A stretch of DNA of 64,000 bases from JASSUD01 sp031963445 (GTDB taxonomy: Bacteria > Pseudomonadota > Gammaproteobacteria > Burkholderiales > Burkholderiaceae). Below are positions 50,943 through 59,011 of the stretch, piece by piece. The stretch's first letter is position 1, and the number at the start of each line of letters is the position of its first letter. The stretch spans positions 310,001 to 374,000 of the forward strand of contig JASSUH010000001.1 of NCBI GenBank assembly GCA_031963445.1, given 5' to 3'. The position numbers and the translations under genes were made by a program. The notes beneath the pieces are model-generated. The model saw only the letters and a program-made list of their open reading frames with translations. It made no database searches and was not told the DNA's origin.

Positions 50943-52133
50943 TTACAAAACAGAATCCAACACCTCGCTCAACATTGCCAACATCCGCTCGACTTCTTCT
51001 TGCGTGACATTTAATGCCGGCATAAAACGCAGCATATCAGGGCGCACGGCGTTGATAAGTAGGCCTTCCGGGCTAAGGAGTCGTGCTTTTTCGACGATTT
51101 GCGGACCGATTTCTTTACCTAATAACAGTACGCGTAATAATCCTTTGCCGCGCTCGCCTGCTAGGCCATAGGTTTGTGATATTTGAAGCAGTCCATCACG
51201 TAGCATGTCGCCACGCGCTTGCACATTTTCTAAAAAGCCTGAGCTAAGTAATTGTTCAAGCACGGCGACGCCAACCGCGCTCATTAATGGGTTGCCGTTG
51301 TATGTTCCTCCCTGATCACCGCTTTCAAAGCAAGCGACTTCTTCGCGGCAAAGCAACGCGGCGAGTGGCACACCACCACCTATGCCTTTGCCAAGCGTCA
51401 TCACATCGGGTTCAATACCTGACCCTTCATATCCAAAGAGAGTTCCGGTGCGGCCGCAACCGGTTTGCACTTCATCCACAATTAATAGGATTTGATGTTG
51501 TTGAGTCAGCGCGCGTAGTTGCTGCATGAATTCTGGCGTAGCCGGTACCACACCGCCTTCACCTTGGATTGGTTCAAGCATCACAGCAACAGTCTTATCG
51601 GTAATACATTTTTCAACCGACTCGATTTGGTTTAATTCAGCTTTTGGGAAACCCGGCACTTGCGGGGCATATAACGTATCCCAACCAGCCTTGCCGCTCG
51701 CTGACATAGTGGTCAACGTACGGCCGTGAAAGCCATGCTGGAAGGTAATAATTTCGTACGCGCCTTTTTTGTATTTACGACCCCATTTACGCGCCAGCTT
51801 AATGGCACCTTCATTGGCCTCAGCACCACTATTGGCAAAAAATACTTTTTGAAAGCAGCTATGGTCTGTCAGCAATTTGGCGAGCTTAATCATTGGCTCG
51901 TTATAAAAAGCTGGGCTTGGATTGATTAATTGGCATGCTTGCCGGGTGAGTGCTTCTACAATTGGCTCAGGACAATGGCCCAGACAATTCACGGCCCAAC
52001 CTTGAATGAAATCAAGGTAGCGTTTATCGGTTTGGTCATACAACCAAGAGCCTTGACCGCGTGTGAATACCAAGTCAGGGCGATTCACAATGTACATTAA
52101 CGATTGGACTGGATAAGTATTGAAATCCACCAT
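50943..52133 (-). CDS. argD: Acetylornithine aminotransferase
   Basis: A class III PLP aminotransferase of arginine (and possibly lysine) synthesis. K249 in DVMTLGKGIGGGVPLAAL is the Schiff-base lysine; DEVQTGCGRTG holds the PLP-binding Asp; NSGAEANEGAIKLAR binds the phosphate. The opening (MVDFNTYPVQSLMYIVNRPD) and DFIQGWAVNCLGHC match the Burkholderia ArgD subgroup. CTTAAGGAAATTTA precedes the ATG at 52133. With argH at the right edge it suggests at least part of the arginine pathway is kept. Confidence 0.93.
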   Translation of the reverse strand: MVDFNTYPVQSLMYIVNRPDLVFTRGQGSWLYDQTDKRYLDFIQGWAVNCLGHCPEPIVEALTRQACQLINPSPAFYNEPMIKLAKLLTDHSCFQKVFFANSGAEANEGAIKLARKWGRKYKKGAYEIITFQHGFHGRTLTTMSASGKAGWDTLYAPQVPGFPKAELNQIESVEKCITDKTVAVMLEPIQGEGGVVPATPEFMQQLRALTQQHQILLIVDEVQTGCGRTGTLFGYEGSGIEPDVMTLGKGIGGGVPLAALLCREEVACFESGDQGGTYNGNPLMSAVGVAVLEQLLSSGFLENVQARGDMLRDGLLQISQTYGLAGERGKGLLRVLLLGKEIGPQIVEKARLLSPEGLLINAVRPDMLRFMPALNVTQEEVERMLAMLSEVLDSVL

Positions 52134-52213
52134 TAAATTTCCTTAAGCACAAAAAATTTCTGTTCGCTACCTGCTTCAAAGCAAGCACTTTTTGAAAATC
52201 GAAATAACTTCGT

Positions 52214-52366
52214 AGAACCTGTTCATAATCTCCAGAAATCACCCTTAAGGCCGTCATGTTGGGGTTCCTTCGTCACCCCAACCTACATTCTTTGGCAATC
52301 TTCGTAGGTTGGGGTGAGGCACGAACCCCAACACAATCCACTTTTGAAGATTCTGAACAGATTCTT
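52214..52366. repeat. Type A palindromic element, copy 9
   Basis: TAGAACCTGTTCATAATCTCCAGAAATCACCCTTAAGGCCGTCAT, then GTTGGGGTTCC...CCTACATTCTTTGGCAATCTTCGTAGGTTGGGG...CCCCAACACAA, ending TTTTGAAGATTCTGAACAGATTCTTA. The outer inverted ends GAACCTGTTC/GAACAGATTC are clear. The right end runs to the stop codon of the reductase gene (52365). Confidence 0.87.
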
Positions 52367-53405
52367 AAATTGGGTTTACGAGGTTTAAAGCGCTAGTAAA
52401 GGCATCCGCATAAAACTCTTCGTGCGGCAATTGATGATGGGCCACAAAATTACGTAACGCAGCTTCCACCATCACCGGCGCACCGCATGCGTACACTTGA
52501 TGGCTTGATAAATCTGGCACATCATCAATCACTGCTTGATGCACAAACCCTGTGCGGCCGTGCCATGCTTCGTCGTGCGCGTCAGATAAAACGGGAATAA
52601 AAGAGAAATTAGGCAGCGTATTAGCCCAGTGACTGGCCAAATCGAAAAGATATAAATCTTTTTTACACCGCCCTCCCCAATAAAGCGTGATTGGCCGCTG
52701 AATATTTTTAAAGATGGCGTGCTCGACTATGGCTTTAATCGGCGCAAAACCAGTCCCTGAAGCAAGCAAAATAATCGGCTTAGTCGAGTCTTCACGTAAA
52801 AAGAAAGTGCCGAGTGGCCCTTCACAGCGCAAAATTTCACGCGTTTTCATGCTACTAAACACATGATCTGTAAAAGCACCACCTGGCATATGGCGAATGT
52901 GTAATTCCAATGGACCTTCATGATGCGGCGCCGTCGCAATCGAATAGCTACGCCGCTTGCCATCCTTCAAAATAAAATCAATATACTGCCCGGCTACGTA
53001 TTCAACAGGTGGCCCAGCGGGTAGCTGTAGCTTGACGATCATTACATCATCAGCCATCGTACGTTCCAACTCGCAGACACGGGCAGGGAACTTTCTGCTA
53101 TGCGCTGCTTTCTCAGCCAACGCACCCGTCAATTCATGAATTTCTAATTCAAGGTCTGACTGTGCAGTCGCGCAACAAAAAAGTGCTAGGCCGGCTGCTT
53201 TCTCATCATTTGACAACGCTGAAGCTGCATGCGTGGCTTGCGCAACTTGGCCTTGCAACACTTTGCCTTTACACGAACCACAGACACCATTTTTACAGCT
53301 ATAAGGCAAAATAATGCCTTGTCGTTTGGCTGCATCAAGAACGGGTTCATTGGCTTGTGCTGTAAATTCTTGACCGCTTGGTTTAAGGGTTATAGTAAAG
53401 GTCAT
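52365..53405 (-). CDS. CDP-6-deoxy-delta-3,4-glucoseen reductase-like flavo-iron-sulfur protein
   Basis: An electron-transfer protein with an N-terminal plant-type [2Fe-2S] ferredoxin domain (C37, C42, C45 in SCKNGVCGSCKG and a fourth Cys near 77 in LFCCATAQSD), an FAD-binding domain (RRSYSIATAPH, about residue 155) and an NAD(P)-binding domain (ILLASGTGFAPIKAIVEH, about 220). Related proteins are AscD/RfbI and phenol-hydroxylase-type reductases. In Burkholderia this gene is named for CDP-glucoseen reductase but stands alone, so the partner is unknown. It is convergent with nothing; apbC is divergent. Confidence 0.87.
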   Translation of the reverse strand: MTFTITLKPSGQEFTAQANEPVLDAAKRQGIILPYSCKNGVCGSCKGKVLQGQVAQATHAASALSNDEKAAGLALFCCATAQSDLELEIHELTGALAEKAAHSRKFPARVCELERTMADDVMIVKLQLPAGPPVEYVAGQYIDFILKDGKRRSYSIATAPHHEGPLELHIRHMPGGAFTDHVFSSMKTREILRCEGPLGTFFLREDSTKPIILLASGTGFAPIKAIVEHAIFKNIQRPITLYWGGRCKKDLYLFDLASHWANTLPNFSFIPVLSDAHDEAWHGRTGFVHQAVIDDVPDLSSHQVYACGAPVMVEAALRNFVAHHQLPHEEFYADAFTSALNLVNPI

Positions 53406-53731
53406 GAGCTATATGAGTAAAAAGCAAGGAAAGTAATCTGCAATACGGTTAAAAAACTGCCTATCGAAACAGGGCAGACACATCCCTTTCATCGATAAAG
53501 GGCAAATTATAAGGGTTAATAAAAGGCAGGCTGCTCCGTAGCACTACCTAGGAGTTTATTCAAAGCCTTGCTGACGACATTGCATCTGCTGCCACTATAT
53601 TAAGGCCGTAGTTATTTATCCTGCCGCACAAAGGGCTTTGCAGAGATTCCTTAATGGCGAGCCCTGTCGCAACGGCCATTGCGTACATTCATTTTTGGTA
53701 AAGCGCAAAAGCTTTACCACGTGGAGATTTT
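53406..53731. other. Divergent reductase-apbC intergenic region
   Basis: No gene is seen. AAAGGGCTTTGCAGAGATTCCTTAA near 53630-53655 is a type D half-arm. The region must hold promoters for both divergent genes; no convincing -35/-10 pair was identified. Confidence 0.45.
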
Positions 53732-54820
53732 ATGAGCATCAATCAAGAGCAAGTCAACGCCGCACTCGCGCAAGTGATTGACCCAAACACTGGACGCGAC
53801 TTGGTTACGTCAAAAAATATTGAGCACCTCACGCTTCAAGATGGTTTAGTCACTGTCAACGTTGTGCTCGGCTATCCAGCCCAAAGCCAATTTGAAGCTT
53901 TACGTGCAAGCGTCAACAAAGCACTAATGACTGTGCCAGGTGTACAAAATACCGAAGTGACTATCTCACAAAAGATTGTCGCGCATACGGTGCAAAACAA
54001 CATACAACTGCTGCCGAACGTAAAAAACATTATTGCCGTTGCCTCTGGTAAGGGAGGCGTCGGCAAAAGCACAACCGCCGTTAATCTGGCGCTAGCGCTG
54101 GCTGCTGAAGGTGCGCAAGTCGGCCTGCTCGATGCTGATATTTATGGCCCATCACAACCGATGATGCTGGGTATTAACCGCCAACCTGAATCTAAGCAAC
54201 CACAGACGATGGAACCGCTCGAGGCGTATGGCATCCAAGCTAATTCAATCGGCTTTTTAATTGAGCCTGATAGCCCGATGGTATGGCGTGGTCCAATGGT
54301 AACTTCGGCCCTTAATCAACTGTTGCGGCAAACTAATTGGCGGGATTTGGATTACCTTATCGTAGATATGCCACCAGGAACTGGCGATATTCAACTCACG
54401 CTTGCGCAACGTGTGCCTGTCACGGGCGCGGTGATCGTCACTACACCGCAAGATATTGCGCTGATTGATGCCAAGAAAGGGCTTAGAATGTTCGAGAAAG
54501 TGGGTATCCCTATCCTCGGTTTGGTAGAAAATATGAGCCAGCATATTTGCTCGAACTGTGGACACAGCACTCCCTTATTTGGCGAAGGGGGCGGTGCAAA
54601 AATATGCGAACAATATGGTGTTGAGTTACTAGGTAGTCTGCCTCTTGATCTCGCCATTAGAGAGCGCGCAGATGAAGGCAAGCCGATTGTGGTTAGCCAG
54701 CCAGAAGGAAGCATCGCGCATATTTATCGAGAAATTGCCCGTAAAATCGCCCTTCAAATTGCCAACAGAAAGCTCGATATGAGAGGAAAATTTCCACCTA
54801 TTGTGGTGCAAAATACGTAA
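53732..54820 (+). CDS. apbC: Iron-sulfur cluster carrier protein ApbC (Mrp/NBP35-like)
   Basis: A P-loop NTPase that carries Fe-S clusters to apoproteins. An N-terminal MIP18/DUF59 domain (about residues 1-85) is followed by GKGGVGKSTTAVNLALAL (deviant Walker A, about residue 107), DADIYGPSQPMMLG, the CxxC cluster ligands in HICSNCGHSTPLFGEGGGAK (about 272-291) and a helical end. The 362 residues match the family. TGGAGATTTT is the ribosome-binding site. Confidence 0.96.
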   Translation: MSINQEQVNAALAQVIDPNTGRDLVTSKNIEHLTLQDGLVTVNVVLGYPAQSQFEALRASVNKALMTVPGVQNTEVTISQKIVAHTVQNNIQLLPNVKNIIAVASGKGGVGKSTTAVNLALALAAEGAQVGLLDADIYGPSQPMMLGINRQPESKQPQTMEPLEAYGIQANSIGFLIEPDSPMVWRGPMVTSALNQLLRQTNWRDLDYLIVDMPPGTGDIQLTLAQRVPVTGAVIVTTPQDIALIDAKKGLRMFEKVGIPILGLVENMSQHICSNCGHSTPLFGEGGGAKICEQYGVELLGSLPLDLAIRERADEGKPIVVSQPEGSIAHIYREIARKIALQIANRKLDMRGKFPPIVVQNT

Positions 54821-54930
54821 GCAAAATTTGGAAAGCTATTTCATGGTCTGACTTAGAACTTTGCACTTAGTTTTAAGTCACGCTCCAAACTTTCAACTCT
54901 GATACGAAACTGATGCAAAAAAGGATCCCT

Positions 54931-55467
54931 ATGGGACGAAGCTTCGCTTGGAAAAGCTGTATCACTGCTGCGACCTTAGTGACTAGCAGTTTTTTAAATA
55001 CTGGGTGTGCTTGGTTCGCGCCATCCGAGCTACAAGCTAAGGCGCAAATGTTGCCAGCCCTTGGCCGTACTGTGCGAGGCCATGTCACTTTTGTGGAGCG
55101 CGCAGATGGCGTACAGATTACGTACAATATCGCCGGTTTAAGGCCCACTACTGAGCATGCGCTGCAAATTCACGAATGGGGTAACTGTAACGCGGCAGGC
55201 GCGCGCAGCACTGGGCGTATTTTTGCGCTGAATCATGCTAAGCAAATGCGCACTTCAAAAAAACCAAACCCGGAAGGTCGGCTGCCTAATATTCGCGCTG
55301 ACCTTAATGGTGTGGCGACCGGTTTTTTTGTGATACCCGATCTCGCCTTAGCGGGAACACGCTCTATTATTGGCCGTTCGATCGTGGTGCTGCGTAAAGC
55401 AGATGACCCTCGTGCTGCGACTCCCGTTAGCGGCTCTCGGCTAGCATGCGGTGTCATTCGACCTTAG
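54931..55467 (+). CDS. SodC-like lipoprotein lacking Cu/Zn ligands
   Basis: The Cu/Zn superoxide dismutase fold is recognisable from LQIHEWGNCNAAGARS, RLPNIRADLNGVATGFFV, IIGRSIVVLRKADD and SGSRLACGVI. Expected copper/zinc histidines are changed: HxH appears as QIH, GGHF as TGRIF, and the VVH near the C-terminus as VVL. Enzymatic activity is therefore doubtful. I choose the ATG at 54931, preceded by AAAAAGGATCCCT; it gives a lipoprotein signal (MGRSFAWKSCITAATLVTSS, lipobox LNTGC). Two disulfide cysteines (GNC, LAC) remain. A structural or degenerating role is possible. Confidence 0.75.
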   Translation: MGRSFAWKSCITAATLVTSSFLNTGCAWFAPSELQAKAQMLPALGRTVRGHVTFVERADGVQITYNIAGLRPTTEHALQIHEWGNCNAAGARSTGRIFALNHAKQMRTSKKPNPEGRLPNIRADLNGVATGFFVIPDLALAGTRSIIGRSIVVLRKADDPRAATPVSGSRLACGVIRP

Positions 55468-55508
55468 TGTTTGTTTACAACTTCTTAACTTCTTAATTAC
55501 TCACCCCT

Positions 55509-56078
55509 ATGAGCATTAAATCTGACAAATGGATTCGACAAATGGCCGCCGCTCACCAAATGATCGAGCCATTTGTTGCCGATCAAGTGCGCCGCAGTGA
55601 AACAGGCCAAAGCATCATTAGCTATGGCACTTCGAGCTATGGCTACGATATTCGTGTGGCTAACGAATTTAAGATTTTCACGAACATCAATTCCACCATC
55701 GTTGATCCCAAAAATTTCGATGAAAAATCGTTTGTCGATTTTAAAGGCGATGTTTGCATCATTCCGCCTAATTCGTTTGCGCTAGCACGCACTGTTGAAT
55801 ATTTCCGAATTCCGCGCAGTGTGTTAACCATTTGCTTAGGTAAATCAACTTATGCGCGCTGCGGCATTATTGTGAATGTGACGCCGTTCGAGCCAGAATG
55901 GGAAGGTCATGTGACCCTTGAGTTTTCTAACACTACCCCGTTGCCAGCCAAAATCTACGCGAACGAAGGCGTTGCTCAAGTTCTATTTTTTGAAAGCGAC
56001 GAAGTTTGTAAAGTCTCTTACCGAGATCGCAACGGTAAGTATCAAGGTCAATCTGGGGTGACCTTGCCTAAGGCTTAA
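55509..56078 (+). CDS. dcd: dCTP deaminase
   Basis: Converts dCTP to dUTP for thymidylate synthesis. Family blocks: SYGTSSYGYDIRVANEFKIF, CLGKSTYARCGIIVNVTPFE (with the Ser-x-x-x-Arg active-site region), and EGHVTLEFSNTTPLPAKIYA with the catalytic Glu. The 189-residue length is standard. It lies between the SodC-like gene and the decarboxylase gene, as in Burkholderia, and a terminator follows. Confidence 0.97.
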   Translation: MSIKSDKWIRQMAAAHQMIEPFVADQVRRSETGQSIISYGTSSYGYDIRVANEFKIFTNINSTIVDPKNFDEKSFVDFKGDVCIIPPNSFALARTVEYFRIPRSVLTICLGKSTYARCGIIVNVTPFEPEWEGHVTLEFSNTTPLPAKIYANEGVAQVLFFESDEVCKVSYRDRNGKYQGQSGVTLPKA

Positions 56079-56180
56079 AAGCTATCGCTGGCAAAAACCT
56101 ACCCAATATCCCATAAGCCAGGCAAAGGTAATTCACTTACCCATGCCTGCATAAAAAACCCCTCCCGTATCCATTCCCCG

Positions 56181-56209
56181 CTGCTCAAAACCGAGCAGCG
56201 TTTTGTTAG
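56181..56209 (+). terminator. Intrinsic terminator between dcd and the decarboxylase gene
   Basis: CGCTGCTC-AAAACC-GAGCAGCG followed by TTTTGTT is a classical hairpin plus T-run. It ends 11 bases before the ATG of the next gene, so it either ends dcd transcription or works as an attenuator for the decarboxylase. Confidence 0.82.
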
Positions 56210-56219
56210 AGAAATTGGT

Positions 56220-58490
56220 ATGAAATTTCGCTTTCCAGTTGTAATCATCGACGAAGATTTTCGTTCTGAAAATATTTCTGGTTCTGGCATTCGCTCGCTT
56301 GCTGAGGCAATCGAGGGAGAAGGCTTGGAGGTGTTAGGTTTAACCAGTTACGGCGACCTAACTTCGTTTGCGCAACAAGCAAGCCGCGCCTCGTGCTTTG
56401 TGTTATCGATTGATGATGATGAAATCAGCGCTAGCGGTCTCGAGGAAAACGGCGAGATTGCTTATGCCCTCACCGCACTGCGCGCATTTATTGCTGAAGT
56501 CCGTCGCCATAATGCACGACTGCCGATTTTCTTATATGGCGAAACACGCACTTCGCGTCATATTCCAAACGATATCTTGCGCGAGCTGCATGGCTTTATT
56601 CATATGTTTGAAGATACGCCTGAGTTTGTCGCGCGCCATATTGTGCGCGAAGCGAGAAATTACTTAGCTTCACTTGCCCCACCCTTCTTTCGCGCGCTTA
56701 CGCATTATGCTGCAGATGGTTCATATTCCTGGCACTGTCCAGGACATTCAGGGGGCGTCGCGTTTCTAAAAAGCCCATTGGGCCAAATGTTCCATCAATT
56801 TTTTGGCGAAAACTTGCTGCGAGCCGATGTCTGTAATGCAGTGGACGAATTAGGCCAACTACTTGACCATACCGGCCCTATCGCTGCTTCTGAGCATAAT
56901 GCTGCGCGTATTTTCAGCGCCGATCATTTGTTCTTTGTAACCAACGGCACCTCAACCTCGAATAAGATCGTTTGGCATGCCACAGTAGCCCCTGGTGATA
57001 TCGTCATTGTTGATCGTAATTGCCATAAATCGATTTTGCATGCGATTACGATGACCGGTTCGATTCCAGTGTTTCTTACCCCAACACGTAATCACTACGG
57101 AATTATTGGCCCTATTCCTTATGATGAATTTAGCCCAGAAAATATTCGTCGCAAGATAGAAGAGAACCCTTTCGCACGCGAGGCACTTAAGCAAAACCCA
57201 AACCTCTGCCCACGCATTCTGACGATTACGCAAAGCACTTATGACGGGGTTGTGTATAACGTTGAGATGATTAAGGAATTACTAGGCGATTTCCTCGATA
57301 CCCTTCATTTCGATGAAGCTTGGCTGCCGCATGCGGAATTTCATCCTTTTTATAAAGATATGCATGCCATTGGCGCGGGGCGTTCACGCACTGGTGCGCT
57401 TGTCTTTGCGACGCATTCCACGCACAAATTACTGGCTGGCATTTCACAGGCTTCGCAAATCGTGGTGCAAGATTCTGAGCAGCGCACCTTCGATAAGCAT
57501 CGCTTTAACGAAGCGTATCTGATGCACACCTCAACCAGTCCGCAATACGCAATTATTGCCTCTTGTGATGTAGCGGCCGGCATGATGGAGCCACCCGGCG
57601 GCACTGCACTGGTTGAAGAGTCAATTGCTGAAGCACTCGATTTTCGCCGTGCTATGCGTAAGGTGGATGCTGATTACGGCGATGATTGGTGGTTTACAGT
57701 CTGGGGACCAGAAGCCCTGGCTGAAGAAGGAATTGGCGAGCGTGAAGATTGGATGCTGCAGCCCAATGACCGTTGGCACGGTTTTGGTAATTTGGTGCCA
57801 AGCTTTAATATGCTGGATCCAATCAAAGCGACGATTATCACGCCTGGCTTGGATGTTGATGGGGCCTTTGGCGAAACGGGGATTCCTGCCGCGATCCTAA
57901 CCAAATATCTGGCTGAACACGGCATCATCATCGAAAAAACAGGGCTTTATTCATTCTTTATTATGTTTACCATCGGCATCACGAAAGGCCGTTGGAACAG
58001 CCTAGTCACTGAGCTGCAACAATTTAAAGACGATTACGATAACAATCAGCCGTTATGGCGCATCATGCCTGAATTTGTCGCGCAGCACCCGGTCTACGAA
58101 CGGATTGGGTTACGCGATTTATGCGATCAAATTCATCAGGTTTACAAAGCCAACGACGTCGCGCGCGTAACTACTGAAATGTATCTCTCCACGATCGAGC
58201 CGGCGATGAAGCCAGCCGATGCTTTTGCCAAGCTTGCGCACCGTGAAGTTGATCGGGTACCGATTGATGAATTAGAAGGACGTATTACCAGCGTACTACT
58301 CACGCCTTACCCACCGGGCATTCCGCTGTTAATTCCAGGAGAACGCTTTAATCGCCCGATCATGCGTTACCTGCAATTCGCACGCGAGTTCAACGCTCGC
58401 TTTTCTGGTTTACACACCGATGTGCACGGCTTAGTTATCGAGGAAATCGACGGACGTGTTGAATACTTTGTAGACTGCGTACAGGCTTAA
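56220..58490 (+). CDS. Arginine/lysine/ornithine decarboxylase (fold type I, wing domain)
   Basis: A PLP-dependent basic amino-acid decarboxylase of 756 residues. The N-terminal wing/response-regulator-like domain (about 1-145) is followed by the core with YSWHCPGHSGGVAFLKSPLG and the lysine motif THSTHKLLAGISQ, with K403 the Schiff-base residue; EAWLPHAEFHPFY holds the PLP-stacking and aspartate-equivalent part. Substrate preference among Arg, Lys and Orn cannot be read with certainty; Burkholderia homologues are annotated as arginine/lysine/ornithine decarboxylases. The product would be a polyamine precursor (agmatine, cadaverine or putrescine). Confidence 0.93.
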   Translation: MKFRFPVVIIDEDFRSENISGSGIRSLAEAIEGEGLEVLGLTSYGDLTSFAQQASRASCFVLSIDDDEISASGLEENGEIAYALTALRAFIAEVRRHNARLPIFLYGETRTSRHIPNDILRELHGFIHMFEDTPEFVARHIVREARNYLASLAPPFFRALTHYAADGSYSWHCPGHSGGVAFLKSPLGQMFHQFFGENLLRADVCNAVDELGQLLDHTGPIAASEHNAARIFSADHLFFVTNGTSTSNKIVWHATVAPGDIVIVDRNCHKSILHAITMTGSIPVFLTPTRNHYGIIGPIPYDEFSPENIRRKIEENPFAREALKQNPNLCPRILTITQSTYDGVVYNVEMIKELLGDFLDTLHFDEAWLPHAEFHPFYKDMHAIGAGRSRTGALVFATHSTHKLLAGISQASQIVVQDSEQRTFDKHRFNEAYLMHTSTSPQYAIIASCDVAAGMMEPPGGTALVEESIAEALDFRRAMRKVDADYGDDWWFTVWGPEALAEEGIGEREDWMLQPNDRWHGFGNLVPSFNMLDPIKATIITPGLDVDGAFGETGIPAAILTKYLAEHGIIIEKTGLYSFFIMFTIGITKGRWNSLVTELQQFKDDYDNNQPLWRIMPEFVAQHPVYERIGLRDLCDQIHQVYKANDVARVTTEMYLSTIEPAMKPADAFAKLAHREVDRVPIDELEGRITSVLLTPYPPGIPLLIPGERFNRPIMRYLQFAREFNARFSGLHTDVHGLVIEEIDGRVEYFVDCVQA

Positions 58491-58537
58491 GAAAAGCCTC
58501 TTCGTTATCACTCCCTTTGTGCACTGCAAAAGGATAA

Positions 58538-58569
58538 GGCGACTCAGTGGATCAAGCCAATGAGTCGCC
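58538..58569 (+). terminator. Hairpin after the decarboxylase gene
   Basis: GGCGACTCA and TGAGTCGCC form a 9-bp stem with a 14-base loop, 47 bases after the stop codon and followed by CTTCGATAATATTTCT. The T-run is interrupted, so efficiency is uncertain. Confidence 0.6.
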
Positions 58570-59011
58570 CTTCGATAATATTTCTACCAATGGCTCAACG
58601 CTATTTTTGATATCGTTTATGCCGATTCTCTCACTTCAGCACTCACTGTTTTCGATACTTGAAAAATCCGCATCAAATCTAGGATTTTTCTTATCGCTTC
58701 CGTCTTTACTTCGCAGTTAATCTACTGCGTATCATCTTTGCTTATTGCGTAAGCTGAAATAAACGATCTTTATCTCTACCCCCTCTTCCCACACAAATGC
58801 CATATCGAAACGCAGTTAATATCGCATATGCTTCATCTATCTTCTATTTAAATAGCAAGATTATTGCAAAAATGACAATATTTGCATAATATTAACCTTC
58901 TATATTTTTCAAATTTCTTATTCAAATAAGATAAAAAATTTGATACTAACAAATTTATTTTAGTAATCTTTTGACCTTTATCAGTCACAAGAATTTATAT
59001 GAAACAAAAAT
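58570..59011. other. AT-rich leader region of the ankyrin gene
   Basis: No gene seen. Composition falls sharply to AT-rich from about 58840, marking the border of the accessory patch. Several TATAAT-like strings occur in the last 120 bases, but none can be singled out as a promoter. Confidence 0.4.
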
